DNA of 64,000 nt from Progne subis subis (GCA_022316685.1 JAKJHU010000532.1:1-64000); one strand, 5' to 3'. Shown: positions 50,724 to 62,824, counted from the first letter of the stretch. The notes: generated from the sequence alone by a model not told the origin. A program made the numbers and translations.

Positions 50724-51322
50724 CTGATTGCTACGTGTTCTTTACTTATCATTATTTGCCAATACCTATCACTTATACTAAACAGGTCATCTCTACTTTG
50801 ACCCAATCTCTTTAAACTACTTTGTGCCACTGTCACTGCAGAAAATGGAGCGAGGGAAGAGGAAAGAAGAAGCAGGAGACAACGCCCCAAATCCTCCATC
50901 TTGCTCCCATCTACTTCCATACTAAAGAACCCAAAACTACAAATTTTCACCCTATGATAAGCTAAACTACTATCTCTCACACTCTTGTGGCCTGTAATTC
51001 ATCTCTCAAAGGCTTTGGAAGCCTTTTCCATGGACTGGGGTCAAAGCCAGTGTCTTCCTGGGCTCTGTGCCAGGGTCTCAGACCCCCATGTCCAAGGCTC
51101 AGACTTTTCAGGGAGACCAAAGGGATGCCCAGGACTCCGACAGCTCTGGGGAGGTCTTCCCACTTAGGAAGGTTCAAAGCCATTGTTTATATCTCCAAGT
51201 GCCACAACCTTGTTGTCCCTGGAGGGACAGCACATATATGGGATCACAAGATGCTCTGTTCAGCTTATGGTCAGCTTTAAAGAAGAGCTGGATCTCAACT
51301 GCTTGGTGAACACATTTCTTTT

Positions 51323-51462
51323 GGGGTTGGTTTTTTTTTTTTGGTTTTTGTTGTTGTTGTTGCTTTGTTTGTGGAGTTGTTGTTGTTTTTCGGGGTTTTT
51401 TGTGGGTTTTTGTTTTTTTGGTTTTTTTTGTTTTAGTTGGTTGGTTGGTTGTTTTTTGGTTG
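51323..51462. repeat. G/T-rich low complexity
   Basis: GTTGTTGTT, GGTTGGTTGG and T-run patches about 140 bp long. It is the reverse image of the A/C-rich arrays elsewhere. It lies 120 bp from the LTR's U3 end. Confidence 0.9.
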
Positions 51463-51737
51463 AGACATTCACAAGAGGGCCACAGAGCTGCTCAGGAAAG
51501 GGCGATGAGCTCACCAGAGAGGTGAATGGGCTCCGTGGCTCAGCAGAAGTTCAGCTGTGTAGACTCTGTGTAGACTCGCTGTGTGCAGCTCCAAGGCAGC
51601 CTCTGCTCTCCCCTGCTCTCCCCTCAGAGGTGCAATGGGCCAGTGGCTTTGGCAGGCAGTGCCAGATGAGATGTGCACAGGCTGCAAAAACACCTTCAAA
51701 AAATACCTTCAAAGCATCTCATTTCTTGCCACTACCC

Positions 51738-51834
51738 AAAAAAAAAAAAAAAAAAAAAAAAATCAAATCTATATATCTATATCTATATATCTATCAAGAT
51801 GCAAAAAAAAAAAAAAAAAAAAAAAAGAAAAAAA
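51738..51834. repeat. two A tracts flanking (ATATCT)n
   Basis: A26 (51738-51763), then about 37 bp of TATATCTATATC units, then A24 (51803-51826) and a short A/G end. Symmetrical arrangement. Confidence 0.9.
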
Positions 51835-54205
51835 CTCATCACACATTTGTGAAGGCCCCACACCAAGTATTTATTTACAATGTAAAATTGGGAAAAGGCT
51901 GCTTTTTTTCTTTTTCTTTTTTTTGTTTTTTCTTGTCCAACCCCCTACCCACTCCCTGTAGCAGACATTGTGTATCAATTGGTTATTCTTCTCACCTTTT
52001 TCTTTTCCCTCATATTTTATTGCGGGCAGGGGGGGATGAAGGAGGGGGAGTTGTTGCTATTGTTGCAAGGAAGATTCTGGAATCTGTGAACACAAAGTAT
52101 TAGTATTTTAAATAATGAGAAAAAATTCCACATGGAAAGCTCATCTGGCTGTGGCAGTTTGTGACTGAATGAGAGAAAAGTGCCCTAGAAGCTATTCATT
52201 AGGAATTCACTGGAAGCTCTCAAACAAGCCTGGCAGAAGCTGAAATTGAAGTGGTCTCTGACCTAATTTTCTTCTGCATGAAACATCTGCATCAAGGCAC
52301 TCTTTGATGTATTCCACTTGGCTCTGTCTACAGTATTGTATCACATGGCTTCAGCATTGCCTCAGTTTTAAAAGACATTTCCAGCCTGTAGAAGGTAATG
52401 TGATGTTACTGTTACCCAAACTAATCACTCAATGTGCTCCCGAAATAGAAACAATAGAGGTTCAGACAACGGTGTCTGCTTTACAGTCGTTGTTGCTGCC
52501 TAAGCTCACAGTTTTAAAAATCCCAGATCTGTGATATTCATCTCATGTAATTCATCAACACCAGGAAGGGGAGGGAGAGGGGGGAACTGTGAGCCTTCTG
52601 TGTAATAGTATGTCAGAGGACACAATGCTTTACATGTGTGAGCCCTGCATTACTCGCTGCTCCAGCCATGCAGTTAGTTTAGCACATTGAAAACAAAAAC
52701 AGGGAAATGTTGGAGGACGCTATCATAAAACCTCAACAGAAGGAGCTCCTGGTTTTCATTCTGCTGTTTGTTCTCTGCTGATTGACACCCAAAGCTCACG
52801 GTGAAAGAAATGTGAGCATGTTTGTGTAGATGCGTGGATGTGTGATGTATTTTGAATATATATTTTTTCCCTTCCTTTTCTTGTCTGCACCACAGTACAC
52901 ATTTCAGATCCTCTCTCAAGCTCTTGTCTAAGTGGTGCATAAAACATAGCTGCACAAAGATATTTCTAAATATGTACACACATATATTTTACACATATCT
53001 ACACAGATAAATTATATGAGAAATTTTTAGGGTCACTTCTTTACTTTGAATGAACAGATCTTAGGCTTCTCCAGAAAGGTTTTCTGCTCAGCCTTACCTA
53101 ATGGCATGCTGCTGTTTCCCCAACCTTGCTTGTATTATGTGAATAACTGTGCTGTCTTTTGTATTCCACCCCCTGATGAAGAATCCTTTGGAATTCTAAA
53201 TGACTGTGCTGCAGATTTTAATGTCTGTCTCTTAGAAATAGCCAAGCATTACCCACTCATGAAGCAAGATGCAGCAAGCCTTTTGAAAGTTATTCAGAGA
53301 CTGCTTCCTCAGCCTCATGAGTGTGTGTGTGTGTGCGTGTACATGTGCTATTTAATTCTCTGAATGTATAGCAGGAATACATTATTTCCCTGTGAATCGC
53401 TTTCTCTCTCCTCCTATCCATCTACTCCACCCCCCAGATCTCTCCTACTTTTGTTAACATGGGAGAAATAAAGCTAACTGTCTAGGGAGCTTGTATAGGT
53501 CTTGTGGGTACAGTGTGAGATGAGTTGGTAGCTTCTCAGTACGGTTCCTTGCAGAGATCAGAAAGAAAAGACAGCCCTACTGCTACTAATTAGATGCCTC
53601 CAGGGTAATCACAGCAGAAAAGTCACGGCCCAGAAGCCTCAAAATAGCCTTCTCCCTATGGTTATTTTCCCATGTTTTGGCTGAAACACATCAGGAAGGC
53701 GGAGTGGAAGGAAACAGAGCCCCACTCCTGTCTGACTTTGCAGCTGGCACATACCTGTGTCATCTCCCAGGTGCTTTTCCTTTAAGACCACATTTCTTTG
53801 CCTCACTGATGTGTGGAGGACTTGTATCTGGTAGCAATGGGTATAATTAATTCCTTATACAAACAGCTGCTCCATCCGGTTGAAATAATGTATTTTGCTG
53901 TGCTAGGAGCTGTGCTTTTCACTATGACAGCCAGCTTCAGCTCTGGAGGATTTTCCTACATGAACTCTGTCCTGAGACAAGGGGGGACAGGCAGGGAGAG
54001 GTGAAGGGATGCATCCCAAGATCACATTGCAGTAGTCAGGAAGCAAACTCCACCTCATCTCCTGACAGCCAAACTGCGGCACTTTGAGGTTGGGAACACC
54101 CTGTCTCATCTTCTGCAGAAAAGCACCAGGCCAGACCTCAGTGCCTGTTGCCAGCAATGAATCTCCTTGAACTAATTTTGTAAAGGACAAAACCAACATT
54201 GTGGG
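51835..54205. other. unique non-coding DNA
   Basis: No gene recognised. A 105-codon plus frame (53046-53363) reads a fairly protein-like sequence before entering a TG repeat (53322-53342), but it has no domain I know. A MIR-like patch may lie at about 53970-54080. Confidence 0.45.
53970..54085 (-). mobile_element. possible MIR-like SINE relic, minus strand
   Basis: GGCAGGGAGAGGTGAAGGGATGCATCCCAAGATCACATTGCAGTAGTCAGGAAGC, then CACCTCATCTCCTGAC, follows the order of an antisense MIR (GAGAGGTGAAGTGACTTGCCCAAGGTCACACAGC, then a CTCCTGAC block), with many mismatches. It needs a profile search. Confidence 0.4.
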
Positions 54206-54212
54206 GGAAAAA

Positions 54213-54335
54213 AAGAAGAAGAAGAAGAAGAAGAAGAAGAAGAAGAAGAAGAAGAAGAAGAAGAAGAAGAAGAAGAAGAAGAAGAAGAAGAAGAAGAAGA
54301 AGAAGAAGAAGAAGAAGAAGAAGAAGAAGAAGAAG
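54213..54335. repeat. (AAG)41 trinucleotide array
   Basis: Forty-one uninterrupted AAG units (123 bp), flanked by A-rich edges. Equivalent to GAA/TTC. Poly-Arg, poly-Ser and poly-Phe frames through it are artefacts. Purity suggests it is young and unstable. Confidence 0.98.
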
Positions 54336-54344
54336 GAATAAAAA

Positions 54345-55275
54345 AAAAGAAAATCACAAAAGACCCTTTGCATGTCTGTTGTTTCTGGAAGGGCAGCAAG
54401 GAGCAGGGCAGCCCTCTCTCAGGGCTATAGCCTGCAGATTATATTCTCAGATTATAGCCCCCCAAAAGTGTTGTTTCCAGCAAGCACTGGGGTTGATTTA
54501 CAATTCTGCATGGACATAGTTGGCTGTGGATGATGCCTGGCAGAAACTTATCATGCCCACTCTAAAAATAACAATTTCCAATGGGCAAGATCTGCCCACC
54601 CAGACCCAGTCTTGGTTCTCAAACAGTGGCATGACATTCAAAAGTGTCTGAGAGACCTTTTGGCAAATGTGTGATGCTGAATAATCGAGAGGGGTCATGG
54701 CAGCAGGGCTTGAAGCAAGTGGCTCCTCTCCAGGATCAAGCCAGTTTTTTCCCACAAGTCTGAGATAAGTGGAGGGATGGAGTTTGGGGTTTGCTCTCTG
54801 GTTTTGCTTTTCGCTTTCCTTTTTTTTCCTCACAGATCACTCCTTTCCGTCCCCATTCCTACCCCCCAGCCCTTGCCTTTTCTCTGGATTTTATGGTGGT
54901 GCCAGAGACCTGCCTGGTGTGGAGGATAATCAGACCTACCCAGTGCTCTCCACCCAGACTCCTCTCCTTAATTAAAGTTGTTGTTTCTAGCTGGTTGACC
55001 TGAGCTCTGGAGACCCTTGTTTTGCAGAAAGCTCCAGCCTCCTCACCAGCGTTGATGCTTCCTCTTTATCCACCCTCTTACATCTGAACCCTGGAAGACA
55101 AGCTGGGTTTTGTCTATTCATTTGGCAGATGGTTAGATTCAGATCTTACAGGAACATAATTTTAGAAATGAAGTGTGTGTATGTTTGTGCTTGTGTGTGG
55201 TGGAGAAAGGATCCCAGATAATTTTCTTCCTCTGTGGCTTTATAACAGCTAGCAGTTTCACACAGTATCTGTTAG
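54345..55275. other. unique non-coding DNA
   Basis: No element or gene recognised. The minus frame at 54498-54833 (111 codons) has no domain. Confidence 0.45.
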
Positions 55276-55285
55276 GTAGCAAAAA

Positions 55286-55340
55286 CGAAAAAAAAAAAAA
55301 AGAAAAAAAAAAAGAAAAAAAAAAAAAAAAAAGAAAAAAG
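55286..55340. repeat. A-rich tract with G interruptions
   Basis: Runs of 10-18 A separated by single G, then AAAAAAG. Confidence 0.9.
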
Positions 55341-55744
55341 CTGCCTCCCCCTTCTCTTTTTAATTTCTCCCCCAAGTCTGTGCTCTATATACCAGCAGTG
55401 TGGTCTAGGCCAATGCTGAACATTTGTGCCTTGGACAATAGCACAGCCTGGCCTGACTATTATCAGCTGCTGTTTTCTGGTTAGCTTTCCTTTTATTCAA
55501 GTGCACAATGCAAGCCTTTATCACCCTTCAGTCATAGTGACTCTTGAGGAATACATCTGGTTTTCTCTTTCAGCAGCTCTGAAAAGGTCAGTCTGTTCAT
55601 TTCTTATTCGCAGGACACCACATTTTTTTCTGAGCTGGAAAGACAGGCCTACACCTTTTCATTCCGTCTCGTACATAATTAGACATGGTGTCGCTCTAGA
55701 AACCTACCCTTGAAATCCTCCTGAGTAACTCTTTCAGAGACAGA

Positions 55745-55810
55745 GGAGACGCGGCAAGGGAGCGAGTCCGGGGGGGGGCGGGGTGGGCAGGACCACTTCC
55801 ATCCGGTCTT
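55745..55810. promoter_or_regulatory. small CpG and GC-box cluster
   Basis: Six CpG sites fall within about 60 bp (GACGCGGC, GAGCGAGTCCGGG, GGGCGGGG, CATCCGG), including a perfect GGGGCGGGG Sp1-type box at about 55777-55786. The rest of the window is CpG-poor. A pyrimidine-rich stretch follows (55860-55925). It could be a small promoter or enhancer, but no transcript evidence is visible, and no coding frame starts here convincingly. Confidence 0.3.
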
Positions 55811-55859
55811 AAATCTCTTTGTGTGGTCACAAAAGCACTTCCCCAGCATTGCCAGCCTG

Positions 55860-55925
55860 GTTTTTCCCTCTTCTTCTCCTTCTTCTCCCTCTCCTTTTCT
55901 TTCCCCCTCCCCCTTTTCCCTTCCT
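55860..55925. repeat. pyrimidine-rich (CTTCTC)/(CCCTTT) patch
   Basis: About 65 bp of C/T only, apart from rare bases. Confidence 0.8.
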
Positions 55926-57260
55926 AACACTGGCTGGCGAACACACCATGCATGGCAGAGGCTCTCATAGGGGGGAAAAAAAAATAAAAGCCCTCAGATT
56001 ATTTCAGCAAGCAAGGTTGCAGTCGTTTTCTTTCCACAACTTCCCACATTCTTCAGGCAGGCTGTAACACAATAACAAGTGTGCCCAAGAGGACAGAGCG
56101 TGCAGCAGCTGGTGTCTGACAAATTATCCCTCTCCAGACAGGCAAATGGTGGCTTGAGCTCCAGCCATCTAAGGGAGATGTGTTTTGGTTTCACCCTCTG
56201 TGCTGGATAGGGTGGGCCATATCTTCTTGGGGTGGGAATCAGTGTTGTTTCCTTGGAGCCAGAGGGTCTTATCCTTGCTGGAGGTCATTTTCCCTTCCCA
56301 CATGCTGCTTGTGCATTCCAGTGCGAGGAGCACCAGGCAAGGCTGTCACCACAGCCTGTGTGCTGAGGAGGAAAGCAGTCTGAGAACTTGGATAGTTCTT
56401 CTCCTGAGCAGTGACAGCCAATATCACCTGATTTGCTTTCTGCCTGGGCTATTTTTACATGTGTTTGTGGTGATGTGGCTGCAATCCATCAGCACAGGTT
56501 CTCCCAGGTTGAAATTCTCCCCTCTTTTGTCCTTGGCAAACACCACAGGATTCAAACTCCATGCAAGGCTCTTTCCCAAGCAGGGACAATCCTTACATTT
56601 GAGACCTCTTAAATTAAGTATGAACATAGAAATCACAATCACCAAGGATTTTATGATTGATTGATTGATTTATACTTTTTTTTTTCCTTTTTTTTTTTTT
56701 TTCACTGTTGGGAATTTCTCCAAGACAGATGTGAATATACCCCAGATCCAAGCCTTCACCAGCTTCCTGCAGTGCCCTCAAGGAAAGCAGAAGAAGGAAA
56801 TGCACAAAGCCAGAGCATCATCAAAGTGGCTGATGCAGATGAATGCAGGGACATCCCATTTCTACTCCAGCACTTTCAGGGAGCTGGGAGATCTCTTCCT
56901 GCACACCTCAGCACAGAGACATTGCCTTGCCCAAAGGAGTACACAGCAGAGTGAAGGGACAAAACCGAGCTTAAAAGAAGAAAATTAATTTGCTAGCATA
57001 CTACATGAGCTAGCTGTGAGACTAGGAACAGACCTTTCTCCTCCTGCATCTATTTATTAAGTTGCTGGACCATATCTTCTCTGATGGACAACCCCTCTAG
57101 TTAGCTTCGCATACAGGACATACTGATGTACTGTTGCAGCATGGCAGATGTGTTTAAATATTCACCTTTCTTATTTAAGTAAGTTTCATATTTTAAAGCA
57201 AGGGACAGGTTAAAGACAGAATTTATTTCTGCTATTAAAATTCTTGATTGCTTTAGAACT
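55926..57260. other. unique non-coding DNA
   Basis: No gene recognised. Includes a (GATT)3 then T-rich patch (56653-56702). The overlapping frames on plus at 56185-56664 and 56661-56988 lack domains. Confidence 0.45.
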
Positions 57261-57269
57261 ATATGTTAT

Positions 57270-57271
<2 letters not shown>

Positions 57272-57301
<30 letters not shown>

Positions 57302-57320
57302 CCCTATATATATATATATT
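57272..57320. repeat. (CA)n followed by (TA)n
   Basis: About 15 CA units (57272-57301) run into about eight TA units (57304-57320). Confidence 0.95.
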
Positions 57321-58073
57321 TCAAATTAAAGCCTCACACGACTTTTCAAGATTTACAGTGCTTTAGCAGTGAATAATGGCTTTAGGACACAGAAGGAATA
57401 TTTGAAATATTTTTAAAATTTTCTGTGTGATAACTTCTCCTACTAATGCAGTCAGACTTTGGGGTTTATCACAGTTTCTATCAAGAATCCTGATTTTCAG
57501 GGGTTTAGAACAATGTCATCTTAAAACCTGCCCACAGCTAAAACACATTTTTGGTCTTATCACACCAGGCTTACAGTAAATTGGAATAGAAATTAGAAAA
57601 GTGCAAGAATAGTTATGTAATTTCTGGTTACTTCTTCTAGAAAGACCTAAAAGTTCAGAGTCTTGGCCAGCTGTAAAAGATAATGTTCTTTTCATCTCAG
57701 CATTGCCTATCTGACAATTTATGTTTTTTCATGGTGCTGAATTATCACTGCCTGCACATGGGAAACTGCAACGTGGGAAGAAAGAGACCTGGACCCTGGC
57801 TGAGAGCCGGGGGTACAGTCACCCTCACCATGCTTCTCTGGTCTGAGAAAAGATGGAAAGCAGGTCTTCCTTGAAAAGACACCTCCCTCTCTAACACCCT
57901 GGGGCAGCAAGCTTCACAAGCTTTCAACATAATTTAGCCATTTAACTGTTTGTTGTGTTAGTGTATAACCACAGATGTTTATCTTGATTTATGTTTTTAG
58001 GATGGAGTAAGCTATGGTGATTCCATGTTACAAAATATAAAACTACAAAAAAGTTTTCATTTTTCTTCTCCCT

Positions 58074-58104
<31 letters not shown>

Positions 58105-59591
58105 TTTTAACATTGTTGATTTATTGTTTTAGTTTTAGTCTTTTGGGCCAATGGAGACATATGTCTCCAGGTGCAGCTCTAACAGGAATATCAACAAATG
58201 TAATAAATTACAAGTGTGAGACACACCAGTAGAAGATTATATAACCACCCATTGCTAAAAGCAATGTATTTTTAACATACCTGCCTATCAATAAAATACC
58301 TATGTAATAATTTAAACCTTTATTAAAACCCTCACAATATCTGTGGATAACTTTGCATTAGACTTGTTTTCAGTTTGGAAGATGGTGCTGTGACCAGCTT
58401 GAAAGATGTCATTAAATTTTTTGGAAACTGATAGCTGGTTTAGTGATGGTCAAATATGTAACACCAAAAAGATGCATTTCCATTAGGAGGGGGAGCTTCA
58501 TTGAGGCTTTGCTAGTCTCAGGACATAAGCAAAACAAGGTTTATAGTTTCCAATTAACTCTTCTGTCAGAGATGTTCTAACAAATGCATATCTGATTTGG
58601 CTCAGAGAATATGTTCTTAGCTTTGAAGTATTTCAAACATAAAGGAAAGTTCCAACAGTAGAAATATTTTCTGCTTTTTTCCAACTGCACCTGGATTGTC
58701 CATTTAAACTGATGACTACAACTACAGCTGGCAAATGTTGTCTACAGCAAGGTCAGTTTGATACTTCTGGAACCCTTTATTCAAAATGTCTGCTTTTCCG
58801 AAGTAATTTCCAGATTTCATTTCAGCTGGAGATGGGTGATGTCAAACCTGCCAGTATTTCTTCGCAAATGTGAAGTCCCAGTTTTCCACCAGGTCTCCTA
58901 CGTAGACAGACAAGTTTATTCAGACATGGACACTGTATTTTCCCTGGCAACCTTAAACAGTTGTAGGCATTTCTGACTTGGCAGGTGCCTAAGCAAGCCT
59001 CACTTGTGGGTGAGTAGTCACAGCTGCAAGGCAGAGGTACTTGTTTGAAGCACTCTGTGTTTCAGAGAACCTCTCTTCCAGTGAGAAGCCTTGGAGATCT
59101 TTCGAGCATCCTTGCTCCCAGTATTGCAGAAGGGAGAGCCTTGTCTTTGCCTGTCTCTCTCTGGGAAAATGCATGTAAAGGTAAGAAGGAATATGCATTT
59201 CCATGTGCAGTGTGCCACTAGAACAGCCATTGACTAGCTGGGCAACTTCATCTTGAAATTTAGGCTGACTTCAAGCAGGGGGAGTGAAATCTTCCCTTTG
59301 CTGGAGGTCACTTTTTTCCCCTGCTCTTGGTGGACTTCCCTTTTGCACATACCTCAGTGGAAGTCCAGAGTTACTCTTTCCACCTCCTGCCTATCCCTCA
59401 CCTCAAAATAATGTGTGCATGGACATGTGACGTGAGGACACAGGCTATGCCTAGCATTCCAGCTGTAAATTCCACAAGCTGATATGACAGCGTCAAAAAG
59501 GTTTTCTGTAATTTTAACTTATTTTTCTTCCCAATCTACAAGTTCTGGTGGGACTGATGCTAAAGTATCTCATTTTCATTTTTTCTCTCTC
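57321..59591. other. unique AT-rich non-coding DNA
   Basis: Holds T25 (58073-58097) and otherwise nothing recognised. Frames are at most 73 codons. Confidence 0.5.
58073..58097. repeat. poly-T (25)
   Basis: Uninterrupted T run. Confidence 0.9.
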
Positions 59592-59691
59592 NNNNNNNNN
59601 NNNNNNNNNNNNNNNNNNNNNNNNNNNNNNNNNNNNNNNNNNNNNNNNNNNNNNNNNNNNNNNNNNNNNNNNNNNNNNNNNNNNNNNNNNN
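59592..59691. other. assembly gap, 100 N
   Basis: Exactly 100 unknown bases, a conventional placeholder of unknown true size. The left flank ends TTTTTTCTCTCTC and the right begins TTCTCAG, so a CT microsatellite probably stopped the assembly. Confidence 0.99.
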
Positions 59692-62457
59692 TTCTCAGTG
59701 AATAAAGAGCTTACTTAAATGTTTCTTTAAAAAGAATGCCAAACATCACATTTTTTAGTGAAGTTTTTAATGCCTAAGATTCAAATTATGGTGCTTCAAT
59801 AGAAATGAAAAATAAATTAAAAATTAATATAGTTTTCAAAAATGTTGTCATCATGGTTTACAGAGAAAAAGTAGAAGTCTTAAGGAATTTGGAAAGAACC
59901 TCTAAAAATATTTTCAGAAAATCTTACACCTATTTCAGCACTAGAATTGCCCATTCTGTGAATGAATAATAGGTTTGTAACATTCATAACTGTCGGCTTC
60001 TATATATGCAAAAAACACCATGTCATGAAAAAAAGCATTGTTTTAGAGTTTAAATATATAGAGAACTGTATTTTGGATGATCTCACATTTAAAGTCTTAC
60101 TGGCCTTGGGTTGAATCCTGAGAAATATTCAAATATATTGAGAACTACTCTCACAGGACTTTCCAAACTTAGAGGAAAAAATAGGAAAGAAATGACAATT
60201 TGAGCCTGCTTTCAAATTGTTAGTTTAACCATAGATATGGTGCAAGGCAAGTCATAAAGCTGAATATATTTCCTCTGTGTGGTGATAAGTTCTGTGTGAT
60301 AATTCATAGAGATGTACAATAGTAGGATGTATTCACGGCTTGCAAATATAAAGAGATACGGACATTTAATTTTTTTTAATATATATTTTGGTCTATTTTG
60401 ATTCCTTGGTTTGCAAAAATTGCAGTTTTATTTTTAGTGATTTGCATATACATAATATATTGGTGACATTTTGATCCAACAATAGCAAGTTCCACATTTA
60501 CAAGTTCCAGGGTTCTGCTGTAAAGCTGAGCTGTCAGAGAAAGAAAAGAAAGATTGACTTGAGACAAAAACCGGACAAAGACTTTATCTTTCTTTATTTT
60601 TTTTCCCTTCTTTCTTCTTCTATTTGCTTTAGGTCCCTCTGATTGTCATCCAGACCTTCACATTGGCCATAAATACTCTGGAGAAGATCAACAGCAGCAT
60701 TTGACTGTCACTGATGGTGTTGAATGAAATCCCCTCATTTCCTTGTGCCCCACATCATGGGATTTGTGGCCTTGCTATACTTTGCAATGGGTATGAAATA
60801 CAAAGAGGAGTAAAAAAGGAATCAAAAAGTAGTTGGTGGGTAACCAGAACCATGATTCTGTGAGACATGAGAACAGAAAAGACAGGGAGGAAGGGAAGGG
60901 TAAGGCTAAAAAGCATCCCAGGGAACATATACACATGCATTCTCCTTTTATGCACAACATCTGGCATAAGGTGTCAAATGACCTTTCAGAAATAATTTCA
61001 GATCAGTCAGAAAAGGGGAGCTACAGGGATTATTCCACTCTGTCCTTCAGCACCAGCAGATGCAGCACCTGATGAAATGGATGTGCACAGTCACCCCACC
61101 AGCTGCCCTGGAAATCTTTGCAATTAAGACCTGAAGAACCAGTTGGAATTAAGACCTGAAGAGGTCAGGGCAGGAAAACAAACAAAGAAATAAACAAAAA
61201 TACTACAAAGAAAACTCATCTAATATCTAATAAATAAATAAAAGCTCTGAGATAGGGGCTAGCTAAGGAAAAGTAGGCCCTGATCCAGAAGCACTCTTAA
61301 GACACTGTAAATGACTTGAAGCATAGGAAGAGGTAAGTACTCAGGAGCTAAAGTGCTTTGCTGGAGCAGGGTCTTTGCACATAATAGGATAACTGGATCT
61401 CGAAGACGGTAGGATGTGTTTTTAGTGCAGGAATAGGTTAGCCCAGAACTTTTCCATCCAAGCTAGGTATTATTTTTTCCTCAGATGGCTGTCTCAAAAG
61501 CAGTCTGGTCCATACAGTGGGTGATGTCTAAAGGAATTACTCTCCAGCGGGAAGCAGAGGGAGATTCTGCATGATCAGAAATCGGCTGCAGGAGAGCAGC
61601 AGACGGAAAGGCTCATCAGCTTGCCCCAGTCAAACTGAAGCTTTCAGCAGTGCCAGCAAAACTCCTGCCAAGGAGACAGCCTCCCTCGGAGTGAGGGAGG
61701 ACATGGCCCGCTGTCCCATCTCACAAGGACAGAAAAGGTGAATTTTTCCAGTGGCCTTGCAATTCCTGCAGTATGTTTTTTGATTTCACAGCTGACGGCT
61801 CCAAGTCTGATGGCACACTCAGATCCATAATATTTCATGGGAAGCATGCAGAAACAAATACACACTCATCTAGGCACTAATTGCCAGTGAAACAACATCT
61901 TCACCGTTTGCCAGCCCTGTCCTTGGTGTGCCTGTCAGCAGCTCTGTTGCTTGAGGAAACAGACAAAGAGGAAGGCAGGGAGGAAGACACTCTTCAGTGT
62001 AGTTTACAGCAATCCATGATTATGAAACTCTCCCAGCAGTGCCAGAAAATTGACTTCAAGCTGGCCCTGTTGGTTACTGAAATGTTGGCAGGGTAATCCT
62101 GTTCCCATTCAGAATGAAGAAAGTTTTGCCATAGGCAGGGGGAGGGAGATGATTTCTTCATAGGAAAAGACGTAGCCATAGTTTTGTGGAAGAGTCCTCT
62201 AGATGCAGAGCCTCCTGCTACCCTGAGGCTGGTGTTTACATGGTGACTGGGTGCTGTAAATAAGAGTGGCTGCCGTCCCCTGAATCCTTGGGTGTACAGA
62301 CATTGGAATATGGAAAGACTTGAGTGTCCAAACTGGGGAACACCAATGGCTGCTAAAGATTTTCACATAATGGGTGAAATACTGCAGGGGGAATTCTTTG
62401 ATTCAAACCCAGTAGATTTTTCTGAGAGATTTTTTTTTTCCTACTAGACAGTGAATG

Positions 62458-62557
62458 TAAAAAACAAACAAACAAACAAACAAACAACCACAAAGCAAAG
62501 CAAAACAAAACCAAAAACACACAAACCCCCACAAACAAATAAACAAACAAACCCCCC
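62458..62557. repeat. (CAAA)n A/C-rich array
   Basis: CAAA tetramers, then CAAAGC and CAAAAC variants, then CAAA again. Another plus-strand A/C array. Confidence 0.9.
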
Positions 62558-62721
62558 AACAGTCTGCTTCGATCCAGAACAGTTGATTTGAAGCAAAGCT
62601 TTTGCTTAATTTTTTGATTTTAGAAATCTTTAGTCTGCTTGCCTTCTTCTTGTTATTGATGGTAAATATTTTGAATTATATTAAAAACAATATATCCACC
62701 ATCTTCTCTGTCCTAAACCAT

Positions 62722-62824
62722 AAAAAAAAAAAAAAACTTCATTTTATTCCCCTTCTGTTTTGGGGGGACACCAAAACAAAAACAAAAAGCCAAAAACCCC
62801 ATACCCACATGCACACACACACAC
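62722..62824. repeat. A15 tract and A/C-rich patch with (CA)n
   Basis: An A run at 62722-62736, then CAAAA units (62772-62800) and a short CA repeat (62811-62825). Confidence 0.75.

Larger units (their letters stand above)
50476..51206 (-). mobile_element. solo-like retroviral LTR, minus strand
   Basis: The minus strand shows LTR architecture: a roughly 480-bp U3, a TATAAG box (50723-50718), about 95 bp later AATAAA (50623-50618), then a U5 containing GAAGACTCCGTCTCTTTC and ending ...GGGTTTTTTCA. The U5 sequence and spacing resemble avian (passerine) endogenous retrovirus LTRs. Ends are proposed from the TG...CA rule (minus-strand start TGTGGCACTTGG near 51206, end near 50476). I could not find a matching target-site duplication, so boundaries are provisional. 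No gag, pol or env sequence is recognisable on either side, which fits a solo LTR made by recombination. A 111-codon frame lies inside (50645-50980, minus), spanning U3 and the start of R; it is not a known viral gene. Confidence 0.7.

Noticed and set aside
51183..52103. 306-codon plus frame, the longest in the window
   Set aside because: It crosses the LTR edge, the G/T-rich tract and two A tracts, so most residues come from simple repeats; no domain is present.
53903..54519. Poly-Phe, poly-Ser and poly-Arg frames
   Set aside because: Produced by the (AAG)41 array in its different frames.
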